A stretch of 64,000 nt of DNA from AP-15 sp963724435. Its GTDB lineage: Bacteria > Pseudomonadota > Alphaproteobacteria > ATCC43930 > CGMCC-115725. The position numbers and the translations under genes were made by a program. Below the pieces are notes generated by a model, which saw only the letters and a list, made by a program, of their open reading frames with translations, ran no database searches and was not told where the DNA came from. Location of the stretch: NCBI GenBank assembly GCA_963724435.1, contig CAVRUN010000009.1, positions 124,001-188,000 of the forward strand, written 5' to 3'. Of the stretch, positions 7,418 to 16,562 are shown one piece after another; position 1 is the stretch's first letter, and the number at the start of each line of letters is the position of its first letter.

Positions 7418-9505
7418 TCACGGGACCGACTGCAACAGGCTCTGGCCCAAGTTGACCTGGACTTGCGCGGCGATGTCGTTGAACGGCGCCCCGCCAAACT
7501 CGGAGGCCTCAAGCATTTGGCTCATATGTCCGGCTATTGTGTTCCGCTCGTTGGTGAAGGCCTTCAGTTGCGCTTGGAACCCCAGATAAGCGCCGTCGCT
7601 GCCCTCAATCGCGGCGGTCGCATCTTGCAAGCTCTTCATGCCAACTGGCCCGAGCGGCGCATTGATCGCCTTATAGATGCTGGCAAGCTGCGAGAAAGAT
7701 GCACGGTGTTTGACGATGCCTGACGGGAGCGCATCGTCCGTCATGACCTCGATCAAGGTCCGGCCGTCATGAGCATAATCATCAGTCAGCCCGGTGAGGC
7801 TCATCAAGGTCGGGCGGATGTCGGTGTGGTCGGAAAAGAACGTACCGGTCGGACCCAAATTCTGCACATGAGGCCCGGCAATGCCGAGCCAGGTGTTGGT
7901 GATCTGGGGCTGGAAGTCGCCATGGTTCCAGGCAAAGCCCGCCCCTTCGACAAAACAGCTCGCGGCATTCTGTTGCGGCATGCATAGCGGCGTCGTCTTG
8001 CCCGAAGCGGACAGAAAGTAGTCTGGGTTGGCGAACAGGATAAAGTTCGGCGTCCGATTGGGATCGGCGGTGACCATGTGAAGCAAAGCCTGCTCGCCCT
8101 GATCCGCCAGCGCTTGGGTCACGTTGTTGGTGTTGCCGTTAGGCCCATCAACGATATCGAAGCCGAGCAACGCGCCGGCTTCATGTTCGAGCTTACGAGT
8201 GATCGAACTGTTCTGGCTGGGGTTGTTGTTGATGTAGAAAGTCGGCGCATCGTCGCTGTGCACGAGAAATGGCGTCGTGTCGGTGAATTCCGTGTTGAAA
8301 ATAGGGCTTAGATCGGCGTCGATCTCGCCCTTCTTCGCATAAGAGCACGGGACCGTCACACCGTCGCAATTTGCCGGCGAAGGCGGTCCGCCGACAAAGT
8401 GATCGTTCTCGTCGGCGGTGATGATAAAGAGAGTGTTGCTCGTCGTGATGCCGTCTTGCGCGAGCCGGGCAAAGAATTGGCCAAATGCTTTGTTGAATTT
8501 GGTCAGCTGGGTGACATAGCCAGCCTCACCCGGCCCGAAGGTCTCTTCGGCCGACGTGGAAACGCCAGAAAGGGTGATTCCTTCGTTGTCGTGAGCGTCC
8601 TCGATATAACCGTAAACAACCGGCACGCCGGCTTCGAGCATCGTCGCCAGATAACCCAAAGTCTGGGATGGGGACGGATCAAAACCGGGGAAACCCGGAT
8701 TGCCATGGCTGTCGGCGATGGTATTGCCGTCGAGATCTTTGACCGGTCCGCCCGGTGAGATCTGCGGCTGGACGTTGACATTGCCGTACAGGGCCGAGAA
8801 GCCGTTATACCCGCCGGGTTCATCTTTGAGGATGTCCGGCGCGCTGTTCTGGGCGCAGAGCGCGCTGCCCTTGCCGCAATGGACGAGGATGCCCTCATAA
8901 TCAGCGACTGCTTTCGTCGGGTTCGACGCTGCTTCCATGGCCTGGGGTGAATTGGAGCCGAATACGTTATTGATGTCGCTGTTGATGTTTTCGAATTCGA
9001 TATTGGCGATCGAGAAGGCGCCGACATCACAACCCACGCGGGTAAACGGCACCCACGGCGCTGGGGCGTTTTTGCCGTCTGGCGCCAGCATCTGATAGGT
9101 GCCGTCGGGCAACGTGTCCGTCCAATAAGTGAAGGAGCTGTGGAAACCGGCGACCCCTTTCTGGAACAGGCCAAAGCTGTTGCCGATGGAGAAGCCGAAC
9201 TTATCGCCATAAACCCCGGTCAGCGATGTCGTGATGTCGACCGAGGTGTGCGAGATCAGCGGCGTCCAATGATTGGTCAGGACCGTGCCGTTACCTTCGA
9301 GGAAATTCAGCAGATTGGGAATTTGTTCGAGGTCGGACGGAACGTTGGGGTTGTCGCGCCGAAAGTGAACATTGTCGAATTGGATGTAGACGACATGTTT
9401 TATCCCGTTGCCGAGATTGCAGCTCTGCGCCGCCGCGGCATTTCCAGGCCGGACGAGAGCCGTCGCTGCCGCGAGGAGCGCGGCAACCAAGAAAATTCGT
9501 TTCAC
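7418..9505 (-). CDS. Secreted alkaline-phosphatase-superfamily protein
   Basis: 695 residues with a clear Sec signal peptide (MKRIFLVAALLAAATALV, Ala-rich cleavage region near residue 25). The mature protein starts with VVYIQFDNVHFRRDNP and later has ISHTSVDITTSLTGVYGDK, which fits the metal-binding Asp and the Thr/Ser nucleophile region of AlkP-superfamily phosphatases and sulfatases. LFIITADENDHFVGGPPSP near residue 370 resembles the Asp-His metal-ligand segment, and WLGIAGPHVQ and FFSDHTDIRPTLMSLTG the last ligand region. It is probably a periplasmic or secreted phosphoesterase; the substrate cannot be told. It is transcribed alone, divergent from the aminotransferase gene. Confidence 0.75.
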   Translation of the reverse strand: MKRIFLVAALLAAATALVRPGNAAAAQSCNLGNGIKHVVYIQFDNVHFRRDNPNVPSDLEQIPNLLNFLEGNGTVLTNHWTPLISHTSVDITTSLTGVYGDKFGFSIGNSFGLFQKGVAGFHSSFTYWTDTLPDGTYQMLAPDGKNAPAPWVPFTRVGCDVGAFSIANIEFENINSDINNVFGSNSPQAMEAASNPTKAVADYEGILVHCGKGSALCAQNSAPDILKDEPGGYNGFSALYGNVNVQPQISPGGPVKDLDGNTIADSHGNPGFPGFDPSPSQTLGYLATMLEAGVPVVYGYIEDAHDNEGITLSGVSTSAEETFGPGEAGYVTQLTKFNKAFGQFFARLAQDGITTSNTLFIITADENDHFVGGPPSPANCDGVTVPCSYAKKGEIDADLSPIFNTEFTDTTPFLVHSDDAPTFYINNNPSQNSSITRKLEHEAGALLGFDIVDGPNGNTNNVTQALADQGEQALLHMVTADPNRTPNFILFANPDYFLSASGKTTPLCMPQQNAASCFVEGAGFAWNHGDFQPQITNTWLGIAGPHVQNLGPTGTFFSDHTDIRPTLMSLTGLTDDYAHDGRTLIEVMTDDALPSGIVKHRASFSQLASIYKAINAPLGPVGMKSLQDATAAIEGSDGAYLGFQAQLKAFTNERNTIAGHMSQMLEASEFGGAPFNDIAAQVQVNLGQSLLQSVP

Positions 9506-9706
9506 TTTGGCGTTTCCTCGGATGGTCTTGGGGCAAGGCGCCGGGCAGCGCCACCTGCATGCTATTCCCGGAGGATTACTAAACTGGGACAGGCTTGTTG
9601 CGGTTTGATGACGAATTGCGGACGCGGACGCGCCGACGTCACGGTTGTCCTGGACCAGTCCCGCCGGTTAGGTTGTCGGGAAGAGGCCGCTTGCTAGGAG
9701 CAGACC

Positions 9707-11056
9707 ATGGATGGTACCGCGCAATTGATTGAGGCCGATCGGCGCTTTTTGGTTCACCCGCTGCATCACCCCGACGACCACCGCGAACCGCTAGTCGTCA
9801 CCGAGGGCCGGGGGGCGATGCTGTACGATGCCGATGGCCGCGAGTACATCGACAGCCTCTCAGGATTGTGGAACGTCAATGTCGGGCATGGCAGGGGCGA
9901 ACTGGCCGATGCCGCGGCGGCACAGATGCGCCGCATCGCTTTTGCCTCGGCCTATATCGGCGCCACCAACGAGCCCGCGGTGCGGCTCAGTGAAAAAATC
10001 GTGGCCCACGCCTATCCGAATTCAGCGGCAGTGTATTTTACGACTGCCGGCGCTGAATCGAACGAATCCGCGTTTAAATTCGCCCGCTATTACTGGAAGA
10101 TCAAAGACAAGCCCAATAAGACAAAAATTATTTCGCGCATTCACGCCTATCACGGCGTGACAATGGCGGCGATGAGTGCGACCGGCATGGCGGCCTATCA
10201 CAAAATGTTTGGCCCGCTAGTGCCGGGATTTATCCAGGTCGCCGCGCCCTACGCATATCGCTGGGCCGGCAACGAGGAGCCCGGTATCGGTGCCGCCGAG
10301 GCGGTCGAGAAAGCCATTCTGGCCGAAGGGGCGGACACCATCGCGGCAGTTATCGCCGAGCCCATTCAGGGCGCCGGCGGAGTTATCGTCCCGCCACCCT
10401 CCTATTTTCCCAAGGTGCGCGGGATATGCGATCGCCACGATGTGCTGCTGATCACCGACGAGGTGATTACTGGGTTCGGCCGCACCGGGAAATGGTTCGC
10501 GCTGGGGCACTGGGGGATCGAGCCTGATCTCGTCTCCTTCGCAAAAGGGGTGACGAGCGGCTATTTGCCATTGGGCGGGGTCATTGCGTCCAAGCGCGTG
10601 CACGATGCGATCGAAAGCGCGCCCGCCGACCGAAAGTTCATGCACGCTGCGACCTATTCGGGCCACCCGGTCTGCTGCGCTGTCGGCCTGCGCAATGTCG
10701 AGATCATCGAGAGCGAGGGGCTCGTCGAGCGCGCCGCGGTGATCGGCAAACGGCTGCTTGCCGGGCTCGAAACCTTACGCGATCTGCCCGCAGTTGGCGA
10801 TGTGCGCGGGCTCGGCATGATGTGCGGCGTCGAACTCGTCTCCGATCGCAGCTCGAAGGTGCCGGCAACCGGGCTCGGCGCGCGGATCACTCGCGAGGCG
10901 ATGGCGCGCGGTCTGCTGCCGCGCATTCGCGCCGGCAGCGCCGATCCGGCGATCGGCGATACGATCTGCCTCGCCCCACCCTTGATGACCCCCGAAGCAA
11001 CCATCGATCGCATTCCCGAGATCCTGCGTGAGGTCATTGTTGCAGTAACTCGATAA
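9707..11056 (+). CDS. Class-III PLP-dependent aminotransferase (omega-transaminase type)
   Basis: 449 residues, the full length for the family. Typical motifs are LWNVNVGHG near the N-terminus, FTTAGAESNESAFKFARYYW (phosphate-binding region), ISRIHAYHGVTMAAMSATG, IAEPIQGAGGVIVPPPSYF, LITDEVITGFGRTGKWFA with the PLP-ring Asp, and SFAKGVTSGYLPLGG with the Schiff-base Lys. The sequence pattern is that of amine:pyruvate transaminases rather than ornithine or GABA enzymes. The amino donor cannot be predicted. The ATG follows a CTAGGAGCAGACC ribosome-binding stretch. Confidence 0.9.
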   Translation: MDGTAQLIEADRRFLVHPLHHPDDHREPLVVTEGRGAMLYDADGREYIDSLSGLWNVNVGHGRGELADAAAAQMRRIAFASAYIGATNEPAVRLSEKIVAHAYPNSAAVYFTTAGAESNESAFKFARYYWKIKDKPNKTKIISRIHAYHGVTMAAMSATGMAAYHKMFGPLVPGFIQVAAPYAYRWAGNEEPGIGAAEAVEKAILAEGADTIAAVIAEPIQGAGGVIVPPPSYFPKVRGICDRHDVLLITDEVITGFGRTGKWFALGHWGIEPDLVSFAKGVTSGYLPLGGVIASKRVHDAIESAPADRKFMHAATYSGHPVCCAVGLRNVEIIESEGLVERAAVIGKRLLAGLETLRDLPAVGDVRGLGMMCGVELVSDRSSKVPATGLGARITREAMARGLLPRIRAGSADPAIGDTICLAPPLMTPEATIDRIPEILREVIVAVTR

Positions 11057-11110
11057 CGCCTCCATAGGTCGGCAGCCGTTATCGGCGGGCAATTTCGCGC
11101 CGGTTGGAAG

Positions 11111-11126
11111 TGTTTCACGCGAAACC
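11111..11126. promoter_or_regulatory. parS-like centromere site (imperfect)
   Basis: TGTTTCACGCGAAACC differs from the usual chromosomal parS palindrome TGTTTCACGTGAAACA at two positions. It lies in the short gap upstream of mnmG, about 3.3 kb from parB, as expected for ParB-binding sites near an origin. Its affinity is likely lower than that of the site inside rsmG. Confidence 0.65.
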
Positions 11127-11163
11127 TCGACACTAGCCGGGTTGCTACATACATTCCGCGGCC

Positions 11164-13029
11164 ATGAGCGATCAGTCGGGGCGGTACGATGTCATCGTGG
11201 TCGGTGGCGGGCACGCGGGATGCGAGGCCTCCGCGGCTGCCGCGCGCATCGGCGCCCGCACCCTGCTTCTGACGCACAAGCGCTCAACGATCGGCGAGAT
11301 GTCGTGCAACCCGGCGATTGGCGGGCTTGGCAAGGGCCATCTAGTGCGCGAAATCGATGCCCTCGACGGCATCATGGGCCGCGCTATCGATCGGGCGGGC
11401 ATTCAGTTTCGCATCCTCAACCGCAGCAAGGGGCCGGCAGTGCGCGGCCCGCGCGCCCAGGCCGACCGCAAACTTTACCGTGCGGCGATCGCCGAATTGC
11501 TGGCCGAGACCCCGAACCTCGACATCGCTGAGGGCGCTGCGGAAGATGTGCTGCTCGATGCCGCGGGACATGCTGCCGGCGTCGTCTTGGCCACCGGTCA
11601 ATCGATCGCTGCCGGGCGTGTCGTGCTGACGACCGGGACCTTCCTGAACGGCCTCATTCATATTGGGAAACAAAAGATTCCGGCCGGCAGGGTCGGGGAG
11701 GCGCCGTCGCATGGGCTGGCGCAAACTCTCGTTCATGCCGGTTTCGCGCTCGGGCGTCTCAAGACCGGCACTCCGCCGCGGCTCGATGGCAATACGATCG
11801 ACTGGGCCGCGCTCGACAGCCAGCCCGGCGACGATCCGCCACCGCCGTTTTCCTTTGTTACTGACCGGATTACGACGCCACAGATTGCCTGCCACATCAC
11901 GACGACGACTGCGGCGACGCATGCCGTGATCCGCGCCAATTTGCACTCGTCGCCGATGTATTCGGGCGACATCATCGGCACCGGGCCGCGCTATTGCCCG
12001 TCGATCGAAGACAAAGTCGTGCGCTTTGCGGAGCGCGATCGGCATCAGATCTTTCTCGAACCGGAAGGGCTCGACGACGACACAGTCTACCCAAACGGCA
12101 TCTCGACATCGTTGCCGCGCGAGGCGCAAGAGGCGTTCCTGCGCACTATCCCCGGTCTCGAACATGCCGTGATGCGTCGGCCGGGTTATGCGATCGAATA
12201 CGATTTTGTCGATCCCCGCGAACTCTATCCCAGCTTGGAGACCCGCCGCATTCCGGGGCTCTATTTTGCCGGCCAGATCAACGGCACCACCGGATACGAG
12301 GAAGCCGCGGCGCAGGGCATTGTCGCCGGGCTCAACGCGGCACTGGCGGCGGCGGGTTCGCAACCGCTGATGCTCGATCGCGCCGACGCGTATATCGGCG
12401 TCCTGATCGACGATCTGGTGACGCGCGGGACCAGCGAGCCGTATCGCATGTTCACGTCGCGCGCCGAGTATCGCTTGATTTTGCGCGCCGACAACGCCGA
12501 TCAGCGGCTCACGCCAATCGGGCTACGGCTCGGGTGTGTGGGCCCTAAGCGCGCCGCGCGATTTAGCGCCAAGGTCGAGGCATTGGCCAATGCCCGCGCT
12601 CGGCTCGCCGCGCTGCGGATGACCCCTCCGGCATTGCAGCGGTATGGGATCGCGGTCAATGAAGACGGTATCGCGCGCAATGCCGCGGAACTACTTGCCT
12701 ATCCCGGCATCGACCTGAATCGGCTAGCGGCGATCTGGCCGGAATTGTACTCCGTCGCGCCTGAGATTGCCGCGCAGCTCGAGATTGATGCGCGTTACGC
12801 CGGGTATCTCGAGCGGCAAGAGCGCGATGTCACCGCTTTTCGCCGTGACGAAGCCTTGTTATTGCCGCCGGATCTCGATTACGCCGGTGTCGGCAGCCTG
12901 TCGCGCGAAATCTCCGATAAGCTCGCTGCTACCCGGCCGGCAACTTTGGGTGCGGCGGCGCGTATTTCCGGCGTGACCCCGGCGGCCCTCGTCGCGTTGT
13001 TGAAATATGTCCGGCGGCAGGCGGCCTGA
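11164..13029 (+). CDS. mnmG: MnmG tRNA uridine-5-carboxymethylaminomethyl modification enzyme
   Basis: 621 residues, full length. With MnmE it modifies U34 of certain tRNAs using FAD, NADH and methylenetetrahydrofolate. The FAD-binding motif VVGGGHAGCEAS lies at residues 13-24. MSCNPAIGGLGKGH and GTFLNGLIHIG are family signatures. Near the middle are RYCPSIEDKVVRF and LEPEGLDDDTVYPNGISTSLP, followed by GQINGTTGYEEAAAQG and YRLILRADNADQRLTPIG. rsmG starts inside its last 23 bases. mnmE, often directly upstream in Alphaproteobacteria, is not adjacent here. Confidence 0.98.
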   Translation: MSDQSGRYDVIVVGGGHAGCEASAAAARIGARTLLLTHKRSTIGEMSCNPAIGGLGKGHLVREIDALDGIMGRAIDRAGIQFRILNRSKGPAVRGPRAQADRKLYRAAIAELLAETPNLDIAEGAAEDVLLDAAGHAAGVVLATGQSIAAGRVVLTTGTFLNGLIHIGKQKIPAGRVGEAPSHGLAQTLVHAGFALGRLKTGTPPRLDGNTIDWAALDSQPGDDPPPPFSFVTDRITTPQIACHITTTTAATHAVIRANLHSSPMYSGDIIGTGPRYCPSIEDKVVRFAERDRHQIFLEPEGLDDDTVYPNGISTSLPREAQEAFLRTIPGLEHAVMRRPGYAIEYDFVDPRELYPSLETRRIPGLYFAGQINGTTGYEEAAAQGIVAGLNAALAAAGSQPLMLDRADAYIGVLIDDLVTRGTSEPYRMFTSRAEYRLILRADNADQRLTPIGLRLGCVGPKRAARFSAKVEALANARARLAALRMTPPALQRYGIAVNEDGIARNAAELLAYPGIDLNRLAAIWPELYSVAPEIAAQLEIDARYAGYLERQERDVTAFRRDEALLLPPDLDYAGVGSLSREISDKLAATRPATLGAAARISGVTPAALVALLKYVRRQAA

Positions 13030-13654
13030 GCCACCGCTCGACGCGCCGAGATTTGCCGAACTCTTCCCGGTTTCACGTGAAACACTGGCGCGGCTCGAAG
13101 CTTATGCCGAGCTGTTGACCCGTTGGTCGGCGCGCATCAATCTCGTCGGCCGCGATACGCTCGCCAATTTGTGGCGCCGGCACATGCTCGATTCGGTGCA
13201 ATTGCAGCCGCTCGTTCCGGACGGCGCACAGAGCCTGATCGATCTCGGCAGCGGCGCCGGCTTTCCCGGGCTGGTGCTCGCGATCCTCGGCGTCCCCGCG
13301 GTCGAACTGGTCGAAGCGGATTCACGCAAGGCCGCTTTTCTGCGCGAGGCCGCCCGGGTCACCGCCGCGAACGTAGCAATTCGGCCATGCCGCATCGCTG
13401 CAGTGCCGCCGCATGCGGTCGATGTTGTGACTGCCCGCGCCCTGGCGCCGCTCGATCGGTTGCTCGATCTGGCGCACCCGTTTATCGCCCCCGCCACGAT
13501 CTGCCTGTTTCCCAAAGGCGAGCGAGCCGCGCAAGAATTGACCGTCGCGCGCGAACGCTGGACAATGACGGCGTCGATGCACCAAAGCATCGCCGATCCG
13601 CGGGGGGTCGTTCTGCATTTGCAAGCGGTCAGTCGTGAGCCTCACGCTGGGTGA
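13007..13654 (+). CDS. rsmG: RsmG 16S rRNA (guanine-N7) methyltransferase
   Basis: 215 residues; methylates N7 of G527 in 16S rRNA. The SAM-binding motif LIDLGSGAGFPGLVLAI lies around residues 78-94, preceded by NLVGRDTLANLWRRHMLDS, typical of the family. TARALAPLDRLLDLA follows. It overlaps mnmG at its start and parA at its end, and its coding region contains the best parS site of the window. Confidence 0.95.
   Translation: MSGGRRPEPPLDAPRFAELFPVSRETLARLEAYAELLTRWSARINLVGRDTLANLWRRHMLDSVQLQPLVPDGAQSLIDLGSGAGFPGLVLAILGVPAVELVEADSRKAAFLREAARVTAANVAIRPCRIAAVPPHAVDVVTARALAPLDRLLDLAHPFIAPATICLFPKGERAAQELTVARERWTMTASMHQSIADPRGVVLHLQAVSREPHAG
13069..13084. promoter_or_regulatory. parS centromere site inside rsmG
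   Basis: GGTTTCACGTGAAACA matches the parS consensus TGTTTCACGTGAAACA at 15 of 16 positions, with the core palindrome TTTCACGTGAAA intact. It lies 1.4 kb upstream of parB. It encodes VSRET of RsmG, so the site is embedded in the gene. This places the window near the replication origin. Confidence 0.85.
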
Positions 13655-14468
13655 GGCTCATCCGAAAGTGCGTCCGGTGACGCATCGTGCGCGCATTGTC
13701 GCCGTCGCGAACCAAAAGGGCGGGGTCGGCAAGACGACGACCGCGATCAATCTAGCGACCGCGCTCGCGGCTGTCGGACATCCGGCGCTGGTCATCGATC
13801 TCGATCCTCAAGGCAATGCCAGCACCGGGCTTGGCATCGATCGCAAACAGCGCCGCCTGACCAGCTACGAGCTGATAACAGGCGATGCGGAACTCGCCGA
13901 TGCCGTGCTGCCGACCGAGGTGCCGGGTCTGTCGATCGTTCCGGCCTCATCGGATCTGAGCGGCGCCGAACTTGAATTGATGAATCACGAGCGCCGCGAA
14001 TTCGCATTGAGCCGGGCGATCCGCAGCCGTGTGCGGGACTGGACCGACGTTCTGATCGACTGCCCGCCGTCACTGAATTTACTGACGATCAATGCATTGG
14101 TCGCGGCCGACGCCGTATTGGTCCCATTGCAATGCGAATTTTATGCGCTCGAAGGATTGAGCCAGTTGATGCGGACGATTGAACGAGTGCAGCGCGCGCT
14201 AAACCCACAACTCGAACTGCAGGGCGTGCTGCTGACGATGTATGACGGCCGCAATAATCTCAGCGAGTCGGTGGCGCTCGATGTTCGCATTCATCTGGGG
14301 GCCAAAGTTTTCGACACGGTGATCCCGCGCAATGTCCGCGTTTCGGAAGCGCCCTCCTTTGGCAAGCCGGTGTTGATCTATGACCAGCGCTGCGCCGGGG
14401 CGCAGGCCTACATCGATCTCGCCGGCGAGATATTGCGCCGCACCAATTCGGGCGTACCAGCCCCATGA
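13635..14468 (+). CDS. parA: ParA chromosome-partitioning ATPase
   Basis: 277 residues from GTG at 13635; GTG at 13668 or 13677 would also be in frame and before the domain. The deviant Walker A motif KGGVGKTTTAINLA begins about residue 28. Further ParA features are VIDLDPQGNASTGLG, DVLIDCPPSLNLLTINAL (Walker B region) and VPLQCEFYALEGLSQL. It acts with ParB and parS to segregate newly replicated origins. It overlaps rsmG upstream and parB downstream (ATGA). Confidence 0.97.
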   Translation: MSLTLGEAHPKVRPVTHRARIVAVANQKGGVGKTTTAINLATALAAVGHPALVIDLDPQGNASTGLGIDRKQRRLTSYELITGDAELADAVLPTEVPGLSIVPASSDLSGAELELMNHERREFALSRAIRSRVRDWTDVLIDCPPSLNLLTINALVAADAVLVPLQCEFYALEGLSQLMRTIERVQRALNPQLELQGVLLTMYDGRNNLSESVALDVRIHLGAKVFDTVIPRNVRVSEAPSFGKPVLIYDQRCAGAQAYIDLAGEILRRTNSGVPAP

Positions 14469-15325
14469 GCGAACGCGCCAGGCGGCGCCCGCTGGGCCGC
14501 GGCCTTGCGGCGTTATTCGCGGAGACCGAAACCGACGGCTCGTTTGATCCGGCGAGCCAGCGCCGGGTGGCGATCGAAATGATCCGACCGAGCGCATTGC
14601 AGCCGCGCCGCCGCTTTGCCGAAACCGAGCTCGATGCGCTTGCTCAGTCGATCCGCGAGAAGGGCGTGCTGCAGCCTCTGCTGGTTCGCCCGATCGTCGA
14701 CGATGATGCAGCCTTCGAGCTGGTTGCCGGTGAACGACGCTGGCGGGCGGCGCAGCGCGTAGGCATCCACGAAATTCCGGTCATCGTTCGCACACTTTCG
14801 GATTCGGAAGCGCTCGAAATCGCTCTCGTCGAAAACCTGCAGCGCGAGGAGTTATCGGCGCTTGAAGAGGCCGAGGCATATAAACGATTGACGACCGAAT
14901 TCGGGCGCACCCAGGCGAGCCTGGCCGAAGCCGTCGGCAAGAGCCGCAGCCATGTCGCCAATACATTGCGATTGTTGTCGTTGCCGGCGACGGTGCGCCA
15001 TCGTCTCGAGGAAGGCGAATTGTCCGCCGGCCACGCCCGGGCTTTACTTGCGGCAGTCGATCCGGCGCGGGTAGCGGACGAGGTCGTGCGCCGCGGTCTC
15101 AATGTCCGCGCCACCGAGCGTTTGGTGCAGCGCCGTGCGCAGCTCCCGCAACAACCGCGTCGACCGCTCCGCGACGCCGACACATCGGCGTTGGAGCGCG
15201 ACCTCGGCAATCGACTAGGGCTGCGCGTCAGGCTCGAACCAAAAACCCGCGGCGGCGCGCTGACTCTGCACTACCAAAATCTCGACCAGCTCGACCGTGT
15301 CCTGCGCCTGCTTCGCGCCGGGTGA
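14465..15325 (+). CDS. parB: ParB chromosome-partitioning DNA-binding protein
   Basis: 286 residues. The N-terminus has RRPLGRGLAALFAE, the motif that contacts ParA. The CTPase/ParB core includes ELVAGERRWRAAQ and VENLQREELSALEEAEAY, and the helix-turn-helix AEAVGKSRSHVANTLRLL binds parS. The C-terminal dimer domain ends NLDQLDRVLRLL. It is translationally coupled to parA. The common next gene holA is absent; an AT-richer unrelated gene follows. Confidence 0.97.
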   Translation: MSERARRRPLGRGLAALFAETETDGSFDPASQRRVAIEMIRPSALQPRRRFAETELDALAQSIREKGVLQPLLVRPIVDDDAAFELVAGERRWRAAQRVGIHEIPVIVRTLSDSEALEIALVENLQREELSALEEAEAYKRLTTEFGRTQASLAEAVGKSRSHVANTLRLLSLPATVRHRLEEGELSAGHARALLAAVDPARVADEVVRRGLNVRATERLVQRRAQLPQQPRRPLRDADTSALERDLGNRLGLRVRLEPKTRGGALTLHYQNLDQLDRVLRLLRAG

Positions 15326-15334
15326 AGTAGTCCG

Positions 15335-15934
15335 ATGAATAACCCGTTCGCGCTCTCAAATCTGACTGACTGCGTGGCGTTACTGATCGGCCGACTTATC
15401 ATGGCTTGGGGTCTTTTCGATCAGCGTCTCTACTCTCAAATAATATTATTCGAGAGCGAGAAATATATGAGTAACCCAAAAGGTGACGCGCCAACGATCG
15501 AACAGATTATCGATTATTCCTTTGAAAAGCGGACCAGGAAGTTAAGGAGGTTAGCGCTAGAGTTATCAATAAGTGATAAAAATACGATGAAAAAAGTTGA
15601 CGACATAATCCGGAGATTGACAGAGTTGTCACAAATTAGGCACCACTTGGCGCATGGTTATGTACGTATAGGTTCGGCTCCCGGGCAACCACTTGCAGTC
15701 GAAATCATTTCTCACCGCGAAAGATGGGAGGGCCAGAGAATTCTTACACGGAAGATATTGAAAGACGGGTACAAACCAAAAGCCGAGGACCTCCGCTCTT
15801 CCTATACGTTTGAACAGCTTAATGACGCCAAAGTGAAGCTAGACTGCCTTTATGATGAATTCTCCGAGGTATTCGGTGAGATTCGATTGCTATCAGCTAA
15901 GCGTAGGCAAGCGGATCAGTTAGCGCCAGAATGA
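15335..15934 (+). CDS. Hypothetical protein with HEPN-like RX4H motif
   Basis: 199 residues, Lys-, Ile- and Glu-rich. The DNA is visibly more AT-rich and uses different codons from the par genes it follows by 10 bases, which suggests horizontal acquisition. It looks all-helical. SQIRHHLAHGY (R102 to H107) matches the R-X4-6-H signature of HEPN domains, whose members include many RNases in toxin-antitoxin and defence systems. No adjacent antitoxin (such as an MNT nucleotidyltransferase) was recognised, so it could also be a solitary HEPN-like protein. Function is inferred from one motif only. Confidence 0.6.
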   Translation: MNNPFALSNLTDCVALLIGRLIMAWGLFDQRLYSQIILFESEKYMSNPKGDAPTIEQIIDYSFEKRTRKLRRLALELSISDKNTMKKVDDIIRRLTELSQIRHHLAHGYVRIGSAPGQPLAVEIISHRERWEGQRILTRKILKDGYKPKAEDLRSSYTFEQLNDAKVKLDCLYDEFSEVFGEIRLLSAKRRQADQLAPE

Positions 15935-15989
15935 GCAAACAAGCAGGCGTGCTTTACAACACACTACGCAAGTGGGGGGACAATGGCGC

Positions 15990-16421
15990 TCAGCCGGCGA
16001 GCCCGTTAAACGCGGTTGCCAATTGGTGCGGTTCATAGGAGCGCGCAGCGGTAAGCTGAGGTCCGGCGTCGTCTCGGGTACGACCTAGCTCGCCAGAATA
16101 AGCGAGAGAGCCAGCCCGATCCGCTGACGTCAACCACACGACGCGCCACCCATCGGATGCCAGATCGCGCGCACGGGCCATCGAGGCGTTGCCGCGGACC
16201 TGCTCGACAAGGGCGCGAGGAGCCGTAAGCCTCAGGCTGGCGATATCGCCATCCGCATCGCAAAAGATCACGTCGGCCGTAGCCAAAACCTCCCGCTCGC
16301 TCGGGCCAATATCGCCGACGCCCGAAGCGAGCAGCCGTATCGGAGGCCATTCGCCAAGGGTCGGGTTGGGCCGTCCGGAAGACGGAATTTGTATCGATCG
16401 CATTGCCACGCTCCTCGCCAA
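15990..16421 (-). CDS. Tetrapyrrole-methylase-like short protein
   Basis: 143 residues. LLASGVGDIGPSEREVLATADVIFCDADGD resembles the start of uroporphyrinogen-III methyltransferases (glycine-rich loop, then ADVV.YD). The later DGWRVVWLTSAD resembles their (V)VRLKGGD segment. The protein is about half the length of a complete methylase and lacks the second lobe, so it is either a minimal derivative of the fold or a remnant. It is divergent from the exported protein at 16563. Assignment is tentative. Confidence 0.45.
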   Translation of the reverse strand: MARSVAMRSIQIPSSGRPNPTLGEWPPIRLLASGVGDIGPSEREVLATADVIFCDADGDIASLRLTAPRALVEQVRGNASMARARDLASDGWRVVWLTSADRAGSLAYSGELGRTRDDAGPQLTAARSYEPHQLATAFNGLAG

Positions 16422-16562
16422 TCGACGAGTTCTACATCGGCGTAAACGAGATAGCCATCAAAAATGCGTCGGTAATGTGTGGTATGATAGTTTTCACGTA
16501 GTTATGACGTGTTAACGAAAACGCGTTTTTGCACCGCCGTCGAGGTGCGGTAAGCTGACCGG

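Noticed and set aside
11164..15325. Complete replication origin with dnaA boxes
   Set aside because: parS-like sites are present but no dnaA gene or cluster of DnaA boxes was seen; the origin itself is probably outside the window.
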